From Streptomyces lincolnensis (GTDB lineage Bacteria > Actinomycetota > Actinomycetes > Streptomycetales > Streptomycetaceae): 64,000 bases of DNA. Location of the stretch: contig NZ_JAIHON010000007.1 in NCBI RefSeq assembly GCF_021173675.1, positions 1 through 64,000 on the forward strand, written 5' to 3'. The position numbers and the translations under genes are program-made. Of this stretch, positions 57,448 through 64,000 are shown piece by piece (positions within the stretch are counted from its first letter, which is position 1; every line of letters begins with the position of its first letter). The notes beneath the pieces are model-generated. The model was not told where the DNA came from and did not search any database. It saw only the letters and a program-made list of their open reading frames with translations.

Positions 57448-58215
57448 TCAGGCCTCGTCCTGCGCGCGGTACACGCCGAACATCGCCCCGTGCGGATCCC
57501 GCAGCACGGCGATCCGCGGACCGTCGGGCACGGCGGTGGGTTCCATGAGGACGGTGCCGCCCGCCTCGGTCGCCGTCGCCGAGGCCGTGTCCACGTCCTC
57601 CACCGCGAAGTACGGCAGCCAGTGCGGCGGCACCTCCGGCGGGAACTTGTCGTCCATCGTCACCATGCCGCCGAAGTCCGCGCCGTCCAGGCCCCACTGC
57701 GTGTACCGCGCGGAGGCGTCGACGCTCCAGCCGAAGACGGTCGTGTAGAAGTCCACGGCGCGCTCGGGCGCCCGGGTCATCAGCTCCACCCAGCCCAGCG
57801 AACCAGGGGCGTTGAGCAGCCCCGCACCCTCGAAGCCCGCCGCCTGCCACAGCTGGAAGGCGGCACCCTGGGGGTCGGACACGGAGGCGAAGCGCCCCAT
57901 GCCGGGCACGTCCCCGGGCTCGAACGCCACCGAGCCGCCCGCCGACCGCACCTTCGCCACCACGGCGTCCACGTCCGACACCGCGAACGTCACGTACCAG
58001 ACGACGGGCTGCTGCGGCTCCTCGCCCAGCGGCACCAGACCGGCGACCGGGAGGTGCCCCACGTAGGCGATGGTGTAGCCGCCCATCTCCTCCCGGCTGT
58101 CGGTCTCGGACCGCCAGCCGAAGAGCGTCGAGTAGAACTCCTTGGCCACGTCCAGGGCCGGGGCTCCCACCTCGGCCCAGCACGGCCCGCCGGTCACCGG
58201 CTTGTCGAGTCTCAT
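57448..58215 (-). CDS. Two-domain VOC (glyoxalase/bleomycin-resistance fold) protein
   Basis: A 255-residue protein made of two VOC domains (about 8-125 and 135-252), each with F-Y-x-x-(L/V)-F-G-W: KEFYSTLFGWRSE and V-D-F-Y-T-T-V-F-G-W-S-V. The second half has A-V-L-R-D-P-H-G-A-M-F-G-V-Y. This is the pattern of actinobacterial proteins often called hydroxylases or glyoxalases of small-molecule metabolism, but no activity is established. The start is ATG 58215 with AGGAGGG 10 nt upstream. It converges with the GH-A gene, leaving 27 bp. Confidence 0.88.
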   Translation of the reverse strand: MRLDKPVTGGPCWAEVGAPALDVAKEFYSTLFGWRSETDSREEMGGYTIAYVGHLPVAGLVPLGEEPQQPVVWYVTFAVSDVDAVVAKVRSAGGSVAFEPGDVPGMGRFASVSDPQGAAFQLWQAAGFEGAGLLNAPGSLGWVELMTRAPERAVDFYTTVFGWSVDASARYTQWGLDGADFGGMVTMDDKFPPEVPPHWLPYFAVEDVDTASATATEAGGTVLMEPTAVPDGPRIAVLRDPHGAMFGVYRAQDEA

Positions 58216-58414
58216 GGCGTCACGGCCCTCCTGCCGACGTGAGGCGTTCCCCCTCTCGCACGCTAGCCCCGGACCGCGGGCCCGGCCATCCGGCGGCGGT
58301 CCGGCCGTCCGGCGGCGCGAGGGTGGCCGCGGGGACGCGGAAGGCCGTAGCCTCGTCGTCGTACCGCAGCGCATGGCGGCCCGGTCTCCTCATCGACGAC
58401 CCCGGAGGTCCGCC

Positions 58415-59350
58415 ATGCCCGCGCCCACGGTGCGCCCCTTCCACCGAGCCGACCGCGACCAGCTCACCGACCTGGTGAACGCGCATGTCGCCGCCGTCGT
58501 CCCCGGTGTCTCCGTGTCCGTGAACACCGTGCTGAGCGAGCTGGAGCGGCAGCCCGGCGAGTTCATCACCGACCCCTGGGTGAGCGAGCGGGTGACGCTC
58601 GTGGCCGAGCAGCGCCGGTCCGTCGTCGCCGCGGCCCATCTGCTGCGCTACCGCGCCGACGCGGAGGTCGGCGAGAGCTACCGGGACGCGGGCGAGATCG
58701 ACTGGTTCGTGTGCCGTCCGACGGCGTCCTCCCGGCCGGACGCGGAGGAGGCCGCCGATCTGCTGATGGCGGCGTGCCTGGCCCAACTGGCCCGCTGGAA
58801 CGTCCGGGTGCGGTACGCCGACGCCGCCCTGCCCGCCCCCATGGTCTACGGCCTGCCCCGGAACTGGCCGCACATCCGCGCCGCCTACGAACGCGCCGGC
58901 TTCCGGCACGTCGGCGACACCGAGGTGATCCTGATCGCCCGCGTCGCCGACCTGCCGGGGCCCGAGACCCGGTCGGGGGTCACCGTCGAGCGCACCGTGG
59001 GGGAGTGCGGCACCCGCTTCACCGCGTACGCCGAGGGACGCGCCCTCGGCTTCATCGAGGTCGACACCTCCCTGGCCCGCCCGGAACGCCACACCCGGGC
59101 CGCGGGCCTGGCCGACATCGGCAATCTGCACATCGACCCGGGCCACCACGGCGAGGGCCTGGAGCACGAGCTCCTGGGCCGGGCCGGGGACTGGCTGCGG
59201 CTGTGCGGGGTCGACCGCCTCGTCGCCTACGAGGCGGCCACCGACCGGGAGGCGCTGGACCTGCTGGCGAAGGCCGGTTTCCGGGAGCTGACGCGGACCG
59301 ACCGGGGCTGGGAGCACCGCCCGGGCGGACCTCAGACGCCGGGACGGTAG
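58415..59350 (+). CDS. GNAT family N-acetyltransferase, double domain
   Basis: A 311-residue acetyltransferase, start ATG 58415 with GGAGGT at 5 nt. The first half is a degenerate GNAT fold (VRPFHRADRDQLTDLVNAHV). The second half carries the acetyl-CoA-binding part: DIGNLHIDPGHHGEGLEHEL, in place of Q/R-x-x-G-x-G/A, and L-D-L-L-A-K-A-G-F-R-E-L. The glycine loop reads H-H-G-E-G-L, so acetyl-CoA binding is likely retained. The substrate is unknown. Its end overlaps the stop of a converging VOC gene by 19 bp. Divergent from the two-domain VOC gene. Confidence 0.85.
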   Translation: MPAPTVRPFHRADRDQLTDLVNAHVAAVVPGVSVSVNTVLSELERQPGEFITDPWVSERVTLVAEQRRSVVAAAHLLRYRADAEVGESYRDAGEIDWFVCRPTASSRPDAEEAADLLMAACLAQLARWNVRVRYADAALPAPMVYGLPRNWPHIRAAYERAGFRHVGDTEVILIARVADLPGPETRSGVTVERTVGECGTRFTAYAEGRALGFIEVDTSLARPERHTRAAGLADIGNLHIDPGHHGEGLEHELLGRAGDWLRLCGVDRLVAYEAATDREALDLLAKAGFRELTRTDRGWEHRPGGPQTPGR

Positions 59351-59724
59351 CGCAGCGGATGGTCCGCCGGGATCTCCACCAGCACGATCGGCGTCCCGTC
59401 CGGGTCGGCGATCCACATCTCGACCAGGCCCCACGGCTCCTTCACCGGCGGCCGCACGATCTGAACCCCCTTGCCCCGCAGCTCCTCCTCGGCGGCGATC
59501 ACATCCTCGACCTGCAGCCACAACCGCACGGCCGGCGACGGCGGCACCTCCGACCGCCCCGACACCTCCAGGAACCCGCCGCCGAGGAAGTACACGACAC
59601 CCCGCTCGGGGCCCGTGCCGAACTCCCGGTGGACGGCGAGGCCCAGCTGCTCGCCGTAGAACCGACGGGACCGCTCCGGATCAGCGGGCCGCAGCAGAGT
59701 ACGGCCGCTCAGTACATGCACCAT
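59332..59724 (-). CDS. Single-domain VOC family protein
   Basis: A 130-residue glyoxalase-fold protein, start ATG 59724. It contains R-T-L-L-R-P-A-D-P-E-R-S-R-R-F-Y-G-E-Q-L-G-L, F-L-G-G-G-F-L-E-V-S and MWIADPDGTPIVLVEIPADH, where the final E is a typical metal ligand. Length equals one VOC module, so it should act as a dimer. TAGGCT lies eight bases upstream of the ATG and there is no clear ribosome binding site, so the mRNA may be leaderless. Function unassigned. Confidence 0.87.
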   Translation of the reverse strand: MVHVLSGRTLLRPADPERSRRFYGEQLGLAVHREFGTGPERGVVYFLGGGFLEVSGRSEVPPSPAVRLWLQVEDVIAAEEELRGKGVQIVRPPVKEPWGLVEMWIADPDGTPIVLVEIPADHPLRYRPGV

Positions 59725-59800
59725 GCACCCGGAGCCTAGTGGTGGCGCGTTACCCTCATCGGTGCCCGCGCGCCGTGCCGAAGAACCGGAGATGCCCGCC

Positions 59801-60340
59801 ATGGAAAACGCCGCCCACGGACTGACCTTCCGCGACGCCTCCGACGCCGACGTGGAGGATCTGGTCGCGCTGATCGAGTCGGCGTACCGCGGGGACGCCA
59901 GCCGGGCGGGATGGACCACCGAGGCGGACATCCTGGAAGGGCAGCGGACGGACCCCGAAGGTGTGCTCGCCGTCATCAAGGCACCGGACAGCAGGCTGCT
60001 GACCGTGGAGCGGGACGGGCGGCTCGTCGCCTGCTGCCAGCTCGAACACCGCGGTGAGCACGCCTACTTCGGGATGTTCGCGGTCAGTCCCACGCAGCAG
60101 GGCGGCGGCCTCGGCAAGGTGATCATCGCGGAGGCCGAGCGGCAGGTCCGCGAGGACTGGGGCGTCTCGGAGATGCACATGACCGTGATCTCCGTACGGG
60201 AGGACCTGATCGCCTGGTACGAGCGCCGCGGCTACCGCCGTACGGGAAAGACCACTCCCTTCCCGTACGGCGACGAGCGCTTCGGCATCCCGCAGCGCGA
60301 CGACCTGCGGTTCGAGCTGCTGGTCAAGCCGTTGGTGTGA
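59801..60340 (+). CDS. GNAT family N-acetyltransferase
   Basis: A 179-residue acetyltransferase. I use ATG 59801, since GGAG lies nine bases upstream of it and touches the alternative ATG at 59792. A complete GNAT fold is visible: LTFRDASDADVEDLVALIES (motif C), Y-F-G-M-F-A-V-S-P-T-Q-Q-G-G-G-L-G-K-V-I-I (motif A with Q-x-x-G-x-G), and E-D-L-I-A-W-Y-E-R-R-G-Y-R (motif B). It likely acetylates a small amine or antibiotic-like molecule. Divergent from the single-domain VOC gene. Confidence 0.9.
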   Translation: MENAAHGLTFRDASDADVEDLVALIESAYRGDASRAGWTTEADILEGQRTDPEGVLAVIKAPDSRLLTVERDGRLVACCQLEHRGEHAYFGMFAVSPTQQGGGLGKVIIAEAERQVREDWGVSEMHMTVISVREDLIAWYERRGYRRTGKTTPFPYGDERFGIPQRDDLRFELLVKPLV

Positions 60341-60395
60341 GGCGGGTACGGCAGGCGTGACGTTTATGCGGTGAAGCGGCCGTGCGGTGCGGTGG

Positions 60396-61079
60396 CTACG
60401 CGGTGAAGCGGCCGGTGCGCTTGATCTCCGGGTAGTCGGTGGTCGCGCCGTCCAGGCCCAGGGCCCGTACGAGGCGCAGGTGGTCCTGGGTGTTCACCAC
60501 CCAGCCGATGATCTTCAGGTCGGCCTTGCGGGCGCGCTCCACGATCTCCAGGGTGACCCGGCGGATGTTGAGGCAGACGGTCGCGGCCCCGACCTCCACG
60601 GCCCGGTCCACGATGTCGGTGCCGTAGCGGCTGGCGATCAGCGCGGTGCGTACGCCTGGGACCAGCCGGGCGATCTCGGCGATCGCCTCGTCGTGGAACG
60701 AGGAGACCTCCACCCGTCCCACCAGGTTCCGGGCGTGCATGACCTCGGCCAGCGCGCGGGCCGCCGCCACGTCCTTGATCTCGGCCTGGAGAGGCGTGGC
60801 CACGGTGTCCAGGACCTCCTCGAACACCGGCACCCGCTCGCCCCGGCCGGCGTCCAGCGCGCGCAGTTCGTCGAGGGTCCGCGCGGCGATCGGACCGTTC
60901 CCGTCGGTCGTGCGGTCCACGTCGGCGTCGTGCATGACGACCAGGGCGCCGTCCTTGCTCAGGTGCAGATCGAGTTCGATGACGTCGAGGCCCGCCTGCT
61001 CGGCGGCGACGAAGGAGCGGAGGGTGTTCTCGGGCTCGACACCCATGACTCCGCGGTGACCGATGGTGAGGAAGTTCAA
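60396..61079 (-). CDS. Glycerophosphodiester phosphodiesterase family protein
   Basis: A 227-residue GDPD of TIM-barrel fold that hydrolyses glycerophosphodiesters to glycerol-3-phosphate and an alcohol. Active-site elements: T-I-G-H-R-G (catalytic histidine and arginine), E-P-E-N-T, V-I-E-L-D-L-H-L-S-K-D-G, V-V-M-H-D (second histidine and metal ligands), and Q-A-E-I-K-D. No signal peptide, so it recycles phospholipid head groups inside the cell. I begin it at TTG 61079 (protein NFLTIGHRG) with GGAAGCGAG upstream; the frame continues upstream without plausible protein, and no ATG or GTG fits. Confidence 0.9.
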   Translation of the reverse strand: MNFLTIGHRGVMGVEPENTLRSFVAAEQAGLDVIELDLHLSKDGALVVMHDADVDRTTDGNGPIAARTLDELRALDAGRGERVPVFEEVLDTVATPLQAEIKDVAAARALAEVMHARNLVGRVEVSSFHDEAIAEIARLVPGVRTALIASRYGTDIVDRAVEVGAATVCLNIRRVTLEIVERARKADLKIIGWVVNTQDHLRLVRALGLDGATTDYPEIKRTGRFTA

Positions 61080-61363
61080 GGCTCGACTCGCTTCCGTCGA
61101 CGGCGGCTCGGAGCCGCGCGCGAGCCTGGGCGGACGGCCGCGCGGGCCGATCCGCAGCCTAACCGCCCTGACCGGGGATGAAACCGCACCTGCGAGGGGT
61201 GCGGGTGTACGAAGCATAAGCGGGCGTGATCCGGGTAGGTGGCAGTAAAATATTCGGTGACCATGCGGGTGGGACAGGATAATCTCCCGAGTCTCCTCTT
61301 GCTGGCAGAAACTGTGTATGTGTACGGTCTCCTCACGCGAGGTTCTCCTGTGGAGGATGGGAC

Positions 61364-62761
61364 ATGACGGAAATTCTTGTGCAGTCGGCTTCGGGGGAGC
61401 AGGTTTCTCCCGCGACCAGGGTGGTGGAGCACCCGGCATGGGCCGTGCTCAAGGATGCCGTGGAGCAGATCCGGCCATGGCAGTCCAAGGACGGCTCCAT
61501 CGACTTCGAGGCGGAGCGCGCCCCGGACCCGGCGGACGCCGAACTCGCCGTCCGCGGCGTCGTCCATGCCGTCGAGGAGCTGTCCCCGTTGCTCCCGCAC
61601 GACCGCGCCTACCACGAGGCCCTGGTCAAGGACCTGCACCGCTGGGTGGACGGCGGCTTCCGGGTGCCGGACTTCCTGGACTCGCTGCTCGCCTTCCAGC
61701 CCGCCGCGAACCGCGCGGACGGCCTCCAGCACCTCGTCGTCTTCCCGATGTACACGCAGAACGGCAACCCCGACCGCAACCTCGAAGCGGTCGTGCTGCG
61801 CATGGTCTGGCCCGACTGGCTGGCCGAGCTGGAGCGCACCCGCTACGACAACCCGCTGTTCTGCGGCATCAAGTTCGAGGACTTCACCGCCGGCTACGAC
61901 ACCAACTCCGCGGTCCTCTTCCCGGAGACCATCGCCGTGCGCGAGGCCCCCGAGCGGTTCAGCTGGGGCGGCATCTTCTGCGACCGCGAGGCCGCCCGCT
62001 TCCGCCGGGTGACCGCCGCCGCCGTCGACATCCTCGGCCTGGAGCTGCCCGAGGACATCGCCGCGATGGTCCACGACCAGAAGCGCTGCGAGGAGGCCTT
62101 CGTGCTGTGGGACATGGTCCACGACCGCACCCACAGCCACGGCGACCTGCCCTTCGACCCGTTCATGATCAAGCAGCGCCAGCCGTTCTGGATGTACGGC
62201 CTCGAAGAGCTGCGCTGCGACCTCACCGCCTTCAAGGAGGCCGTGAAACTCCAGGCCGACGGCGTCCCGCAGGCCCGTGACGTGCAGTACGCGGTGCTCT
62301 TCGACCGCATGTTCCGCTTCCCGGTCACCGGCGAGCGGGTCCGCAACTACGACGGTCTGGGCGGCCAGCTGCTCTTCGCCTACCTGCACAAGCACGACGT
62401 CGTGCGCTGGACCGACAACAAGCTCTTCATCGACTGGCAGCGCGCCCCGCAGGTCACCAACCAGCTGTGCGCCGACATCGAGCAGCTCTACCGCGACGGC
62501 ATCGACCGCCCCAAGCTCGTCCACTGGTTCGCCGGGTACGAGCTGGTCTCCACCTACCTCGCCCCGCACCCGGGCTCCAGGTGGGCCAAGGGCCCCGACG
62601 CCCTCGACCTGAGCCTGCCGCCGCGGAAACTCGTCGATGACGTGCTTCCCGACGAGTTTCCGCTGAGCATGTTCTATGAGGCCCTCTCCAAGAAGCTGAA
62701 GAATGTGATCGCCTCGACCCGGGGCATCACGGCGGAGAGCGCCGAGCGGATCGCCGCGTGA
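61364..62761 (+). CDS. DUF6421 family protein
   Basis: A 465-residue cytoplasmic protein, start ATG 61364 with GGAGGAT at 6-7 nt. It matches my memory of the actinobacterial DUF6421 family. No catalytic family is assigned. One segment has clustered potential metal ligands: H253-D-R-T-H257-S-H259-G-D261, followed by G-L-E-E-L-R-C-D286. This spacing resembles a metal-dependent hydrolase site, but there is no standard H-E-x-x-H. The gene is followed immediately by an SDR gene with overlap at the stop codon, and then by an aldolase-like gene, so all three probably work together. Confidence 0.8.
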   Translation: MTEILVQSASGEQVSPATRVVEHPAWAVLKDAVEQIRPWQSKDGSIDFEAERAPDPADAELAVRGVVHAVEELSPLLPHDRAYHEALVKDLHRWVDGGFRVPDFLDSLLAFQPAANRADGLQHLVVFPMYTQNGNPDRNLEAVVLRMVWPDWLAELERTRYDNPLFCGIKFEDFTAGYDTNSAVLFPETIAVREAPERFSWGGIFCDREAARFRRVTAAAVDILGLELPEDIAAMVHDQKRCEEAFVLWDMVHDRTHSHGDLPFDPFMIKQRQPFWMYGLEELRCDLTAFKEAVKLQADGVPQARDVQYAVLFDRMFRFPVTGERVRNYDGLGGQLLFAYLHKHDVVRWTDNKLFIDWQRAPQVTNQLCADIEQLYRDGIDRPKLVHWFAGYELVSTYLAPHPGSRWAKGPDALDLSLPPRKLVDDVLPDEFPLSMFYEALSKKLKNVIASTRGITAESAERIAA

Positions 62762-62814
62762 GCGGCGGGGACCTTCGCGCGACCGAGAACACTGCTCAGC
62801 AGGAGGCGAAGAAG

Positions 62815-63564
62815 ATGGCGGGGAACGGAGCGCTCAGCGGTGCGGTGATCGCGGTGGCCGGCGCGGGCGGGCCCGCGGGCCGGGCGGCGCTGCTGCGACT
62901 GGCCGAGGCGGGAGCGACCGTCGTCGGCGCGGACAACGACCCCGAGCGGCTGGCGGAGGCGGTGGACGCCGCCCGCTACGGCGCCGGCGGCGCCACGGTC
63001 ACCGGCGAGACGGTCGACCTGCTCGACCTGGACTCCACCCGGGACTGGGCCGCCCGCACCGAGAAGGAGTTCGGGCGCGTCGACGGCGTGGTCCACCTCG
63101 TCGGCGGCTGGCGCGGCAGCGAGACCTTCATCAAGACCAGCCTCGACGACTGGGACTTCCTCGAACTGCTGCTGATCCGCACCGTGCAGCACACCTCGCT
63201 GGCCTTCTACGAGGCCCTCCAGCGCAGCGACCGCGGACGCTACGTGCTGATCAGTGCCGCCGGTGCCACTCGGCCGACCGCGGGCAACGCCTCGTACGCC
63301 GCCGCCAAGGCCGCGGCAGAGGCCTGGACGCTCGCCCTGGCCGACGCCTTCCGCAAGGCCGGGGGCGCCGGAGGGCCGACCTCCGCCGCTGTCATCCTGG
63401 TCGTGAAGGCACTGGTGCACGAGGCCATGCGCGCCGAGCGCCCCAACGCGAAGTTCGCGGGCTTCACCGACGTCCGGGATCTGGCCGAGGAGGTCGCCGG
63501 GGTCTGGGAGAAGCCCGCCGCCGAACTGAACGGAAACCGTCTGTGGCTGACCGAGAAGCCGTGA
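62815..63564 (+). CDS. SDR family oxidoreductase
   Basis: A 249-residue short-chain dehydrogenase/reductase. I choose ATG 62815 with AGGAGG at 8 nt; the earlier GTG 62758 would add 19 unlikely residues. The Rossmann fold begins V-I-A-V-A-G-A-G-G-P-A-G-R-A, a variant of T-G-x-x-x-G-x-G. The active site is Y-V-L-I-S-A-A-G then N-A-S-Y-A-A-A-K, giving Ser, Tyr and Lys. H-L-V-G-G-W-R is in place of N-N-A-G. It follows DUF6421 and its stop overlaps the next start (GTGA). Confidence 0.9.
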   Translation: MAGNGALSGAVIAVAGAGGPAGRAALLRLAEAGATVVGADNDPERLAEAVDAARYGAGGATVTGETVDLLDLDSTRDWAARTEKEFGRVDGVVHLVGGWRGSETFIKTSLDDWDFLELLLIRTVQHTSLAFYEALQRSDRGRYVLISAAGATRPTAGNASYAAAKAAAEAWTLALADAFRKAGGAGGPTSAAVILVVKALVHEAMRAERPNAKFAGFTDVRDLAEEVAGVWEKPAAELNGNRLWLTEKP

Positions 63565-64000
63565 ACCCACCGAAGACCGACGCCCGCCGCCACCACGACC
63601 CGCAGATCCGCGGTTTCGCCAGCGACAACTACGCCGGCGCCCACCCGGAGGTGCTCGCCGCCCTGGCCGTGGCCAACGGCGGGCACCAGGTCGCCTACGG
63701 CGAGGACGACTACACCGACAACCTCCAGCGGATCGTGCGCAGCCACTTCGGCGCCACCGCCGAGGCGTTCCCGGTCTTCAACGGCACCGGCGCCAACGTC
63801 GTCGCGCTCCAGGCGGTCACCGACCGCTGGGGCGCGGTGATCTGCGCCGAGAGCGCGCACATCCACGTCGACGAGTGCGGGGCGCCGGAGCGGGTCGGCG
63901 GACTGAAGCTGCTCACCGTGCCCACGCCCGACGGCAAGCTCACCCCCGAGCTGATCGACCGACAGGCGTACGGCTGGGAGGACGAGCACCGCGCGATGCC
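63561..64000 (+). CDS. Threonine aldolase-like PLP enzyme, N-terminal part
   Basis: The first 146 residues, cut by the window end. GTG 63561 overlaps the SDR stop codon (GTGA), with GAGAAG just upstream. The sequence G-F-A-S-D-N-Y-A-G-A-H-P-E-V-L-A-A-L, then Q-V-A-Y-G-E-D-D-Y-T, P-V-F-N-G-T-G-A-N, and C-A-E-S-A-H-I-H-V-D-E-C-G-A-P-E belongs to the beta-eliminating lyase/low-specificity threonine aldolase family (fold type I). The H-I-H region contains the histidine that stacks on the cofactor. The PLP-lysine lies beyond the window. Third gene of the DUF6421 operon. Confidence 0.88.
   Translation, partial: MNPPKTDARRHHDPQIRGFASDNYAGAHPEVLAALAVANGGHQVAYGEDDYTDNLQRIVRSHFGATAEAFPVFNGTGANVVALQAVTDRWGAVICAESAHIHVDECGAPERVGGLKLLTVPTPDGKLTPELIDRQAYGWEDEHRAM

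Overview
This is a window of very high G+C actinobacterial chromosome, almost certainly Streptomyces. The evidence is extreme third-position GC in every real gene, GTG and occasional TTG starts, GGAGG-type ribosome binding sites, probable leaderless promoters (TANNNT 6-8 nt before the start codon), LacI/CebR- and DasR-type operators, a CUT1 sugar ABC transporter with no ATPase gene of its own, and many conserved streptomycete proteins of unknown function. I see no rRNA, tRNA, CRISPR array, intact insertion sequence or phage gene. It reads as ordinary chromosome rich in carbohydrate and accessory metabolism.

Layout. 1-2 kb: end of an esterase gene and a DUF4389 membrane protein. 1-6.4 kb: a five-gene minus-strand operon (lipoprotein solute-binding protein, two permeases, 5-dehydro-4-deoxyglucarate dehydratase, glucarate dehydratase-like enolase) for uptake and catabolism of a sugar diacid. 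It has a strong promoter, a CGTGAA-N5-TTCACG operator and a 16-bp-stem terminator. 6.5-8.4 kb: two overlapping small-molecule kinases, the second a fructosamine kinase. 8.5-12 kb: a large protein with a TerD-like region, DUF5997, and a divergent LysR effector domain lacking its DNA-binding domain. 12-19 kb: a PucR regulator, a secreted GH127 enzyme with a LamG insertion, and a LuxR-type ATPase regulator. 19-25.5 kb: a berberine-bridge-like FAD oxidase, a subtilase with a small partner protein, an Lrp/HAD pair, and a FUSC membrane protein followed by a 15-bp tandem repeat array. 25.7-30.8 kb: a lactonase behind a DasR-like site, a CbiX-like protein, a GlcNAc kinase-like ATPase overlapping uracil-DNA glycosylase, and a BNR-repeat protein. 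31-40 kb: a membrane protein, a TOPRIM-less GyrB-like ATPase, a beta-lactamase-fold esterase, a protein mannosyltransferase, a HEAT-repeat protein, and an AidB-like acyl-CoA dehydrogenase divergent from a PaaX-type regulator. 41-43.7 kb: a secreted pectate lyase and a secreted CBM2 esterase, with a near-perfect CebR box between them. 43.7-51.9 kb: an old yellow enzyme with a divergent ArsR regulator, a nucleobase permease, a ferredoxin reductase, DUF6214, DUF305 and LVIVD-repeat proteins, and a TetR regulator with a clear operator. 52-54.6 kb: HAD and PAP2 phosphatases, DUF5134, and two decayed genes. 54.8-64 kb: a clan GH-A glycoside hydrolase with C-terminal carbohydrate-binding modules, VOC and GNAT proteins, a glycerophosphodiesterase, and a tightly coupled three-gene operon (DUF6421, SDR, threonine aldolase-like) that runs off the end.

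Three themes recur. Plant-polymer and sugar-acid use includes the pectate lyase, CBM2 esterase, GH127, GH-A enzyme and glucarate operon, and pectin and hemicellulose plausibly feed the diacid pathway. One-component regulators tend to sit beside or divergent from the genes they probably control. Long palindromic terminators separate convergent genes. The most unusual items are the GyrB-like ATPase without a cleavage/TOPRIM half, the subtilase with a detached small partner, the split LysR-like arrangement, the tandem repeat arrays after the FUSC gene, the DasR-like and CebR-like operators, and the uncharacterised DUF6421 operon.
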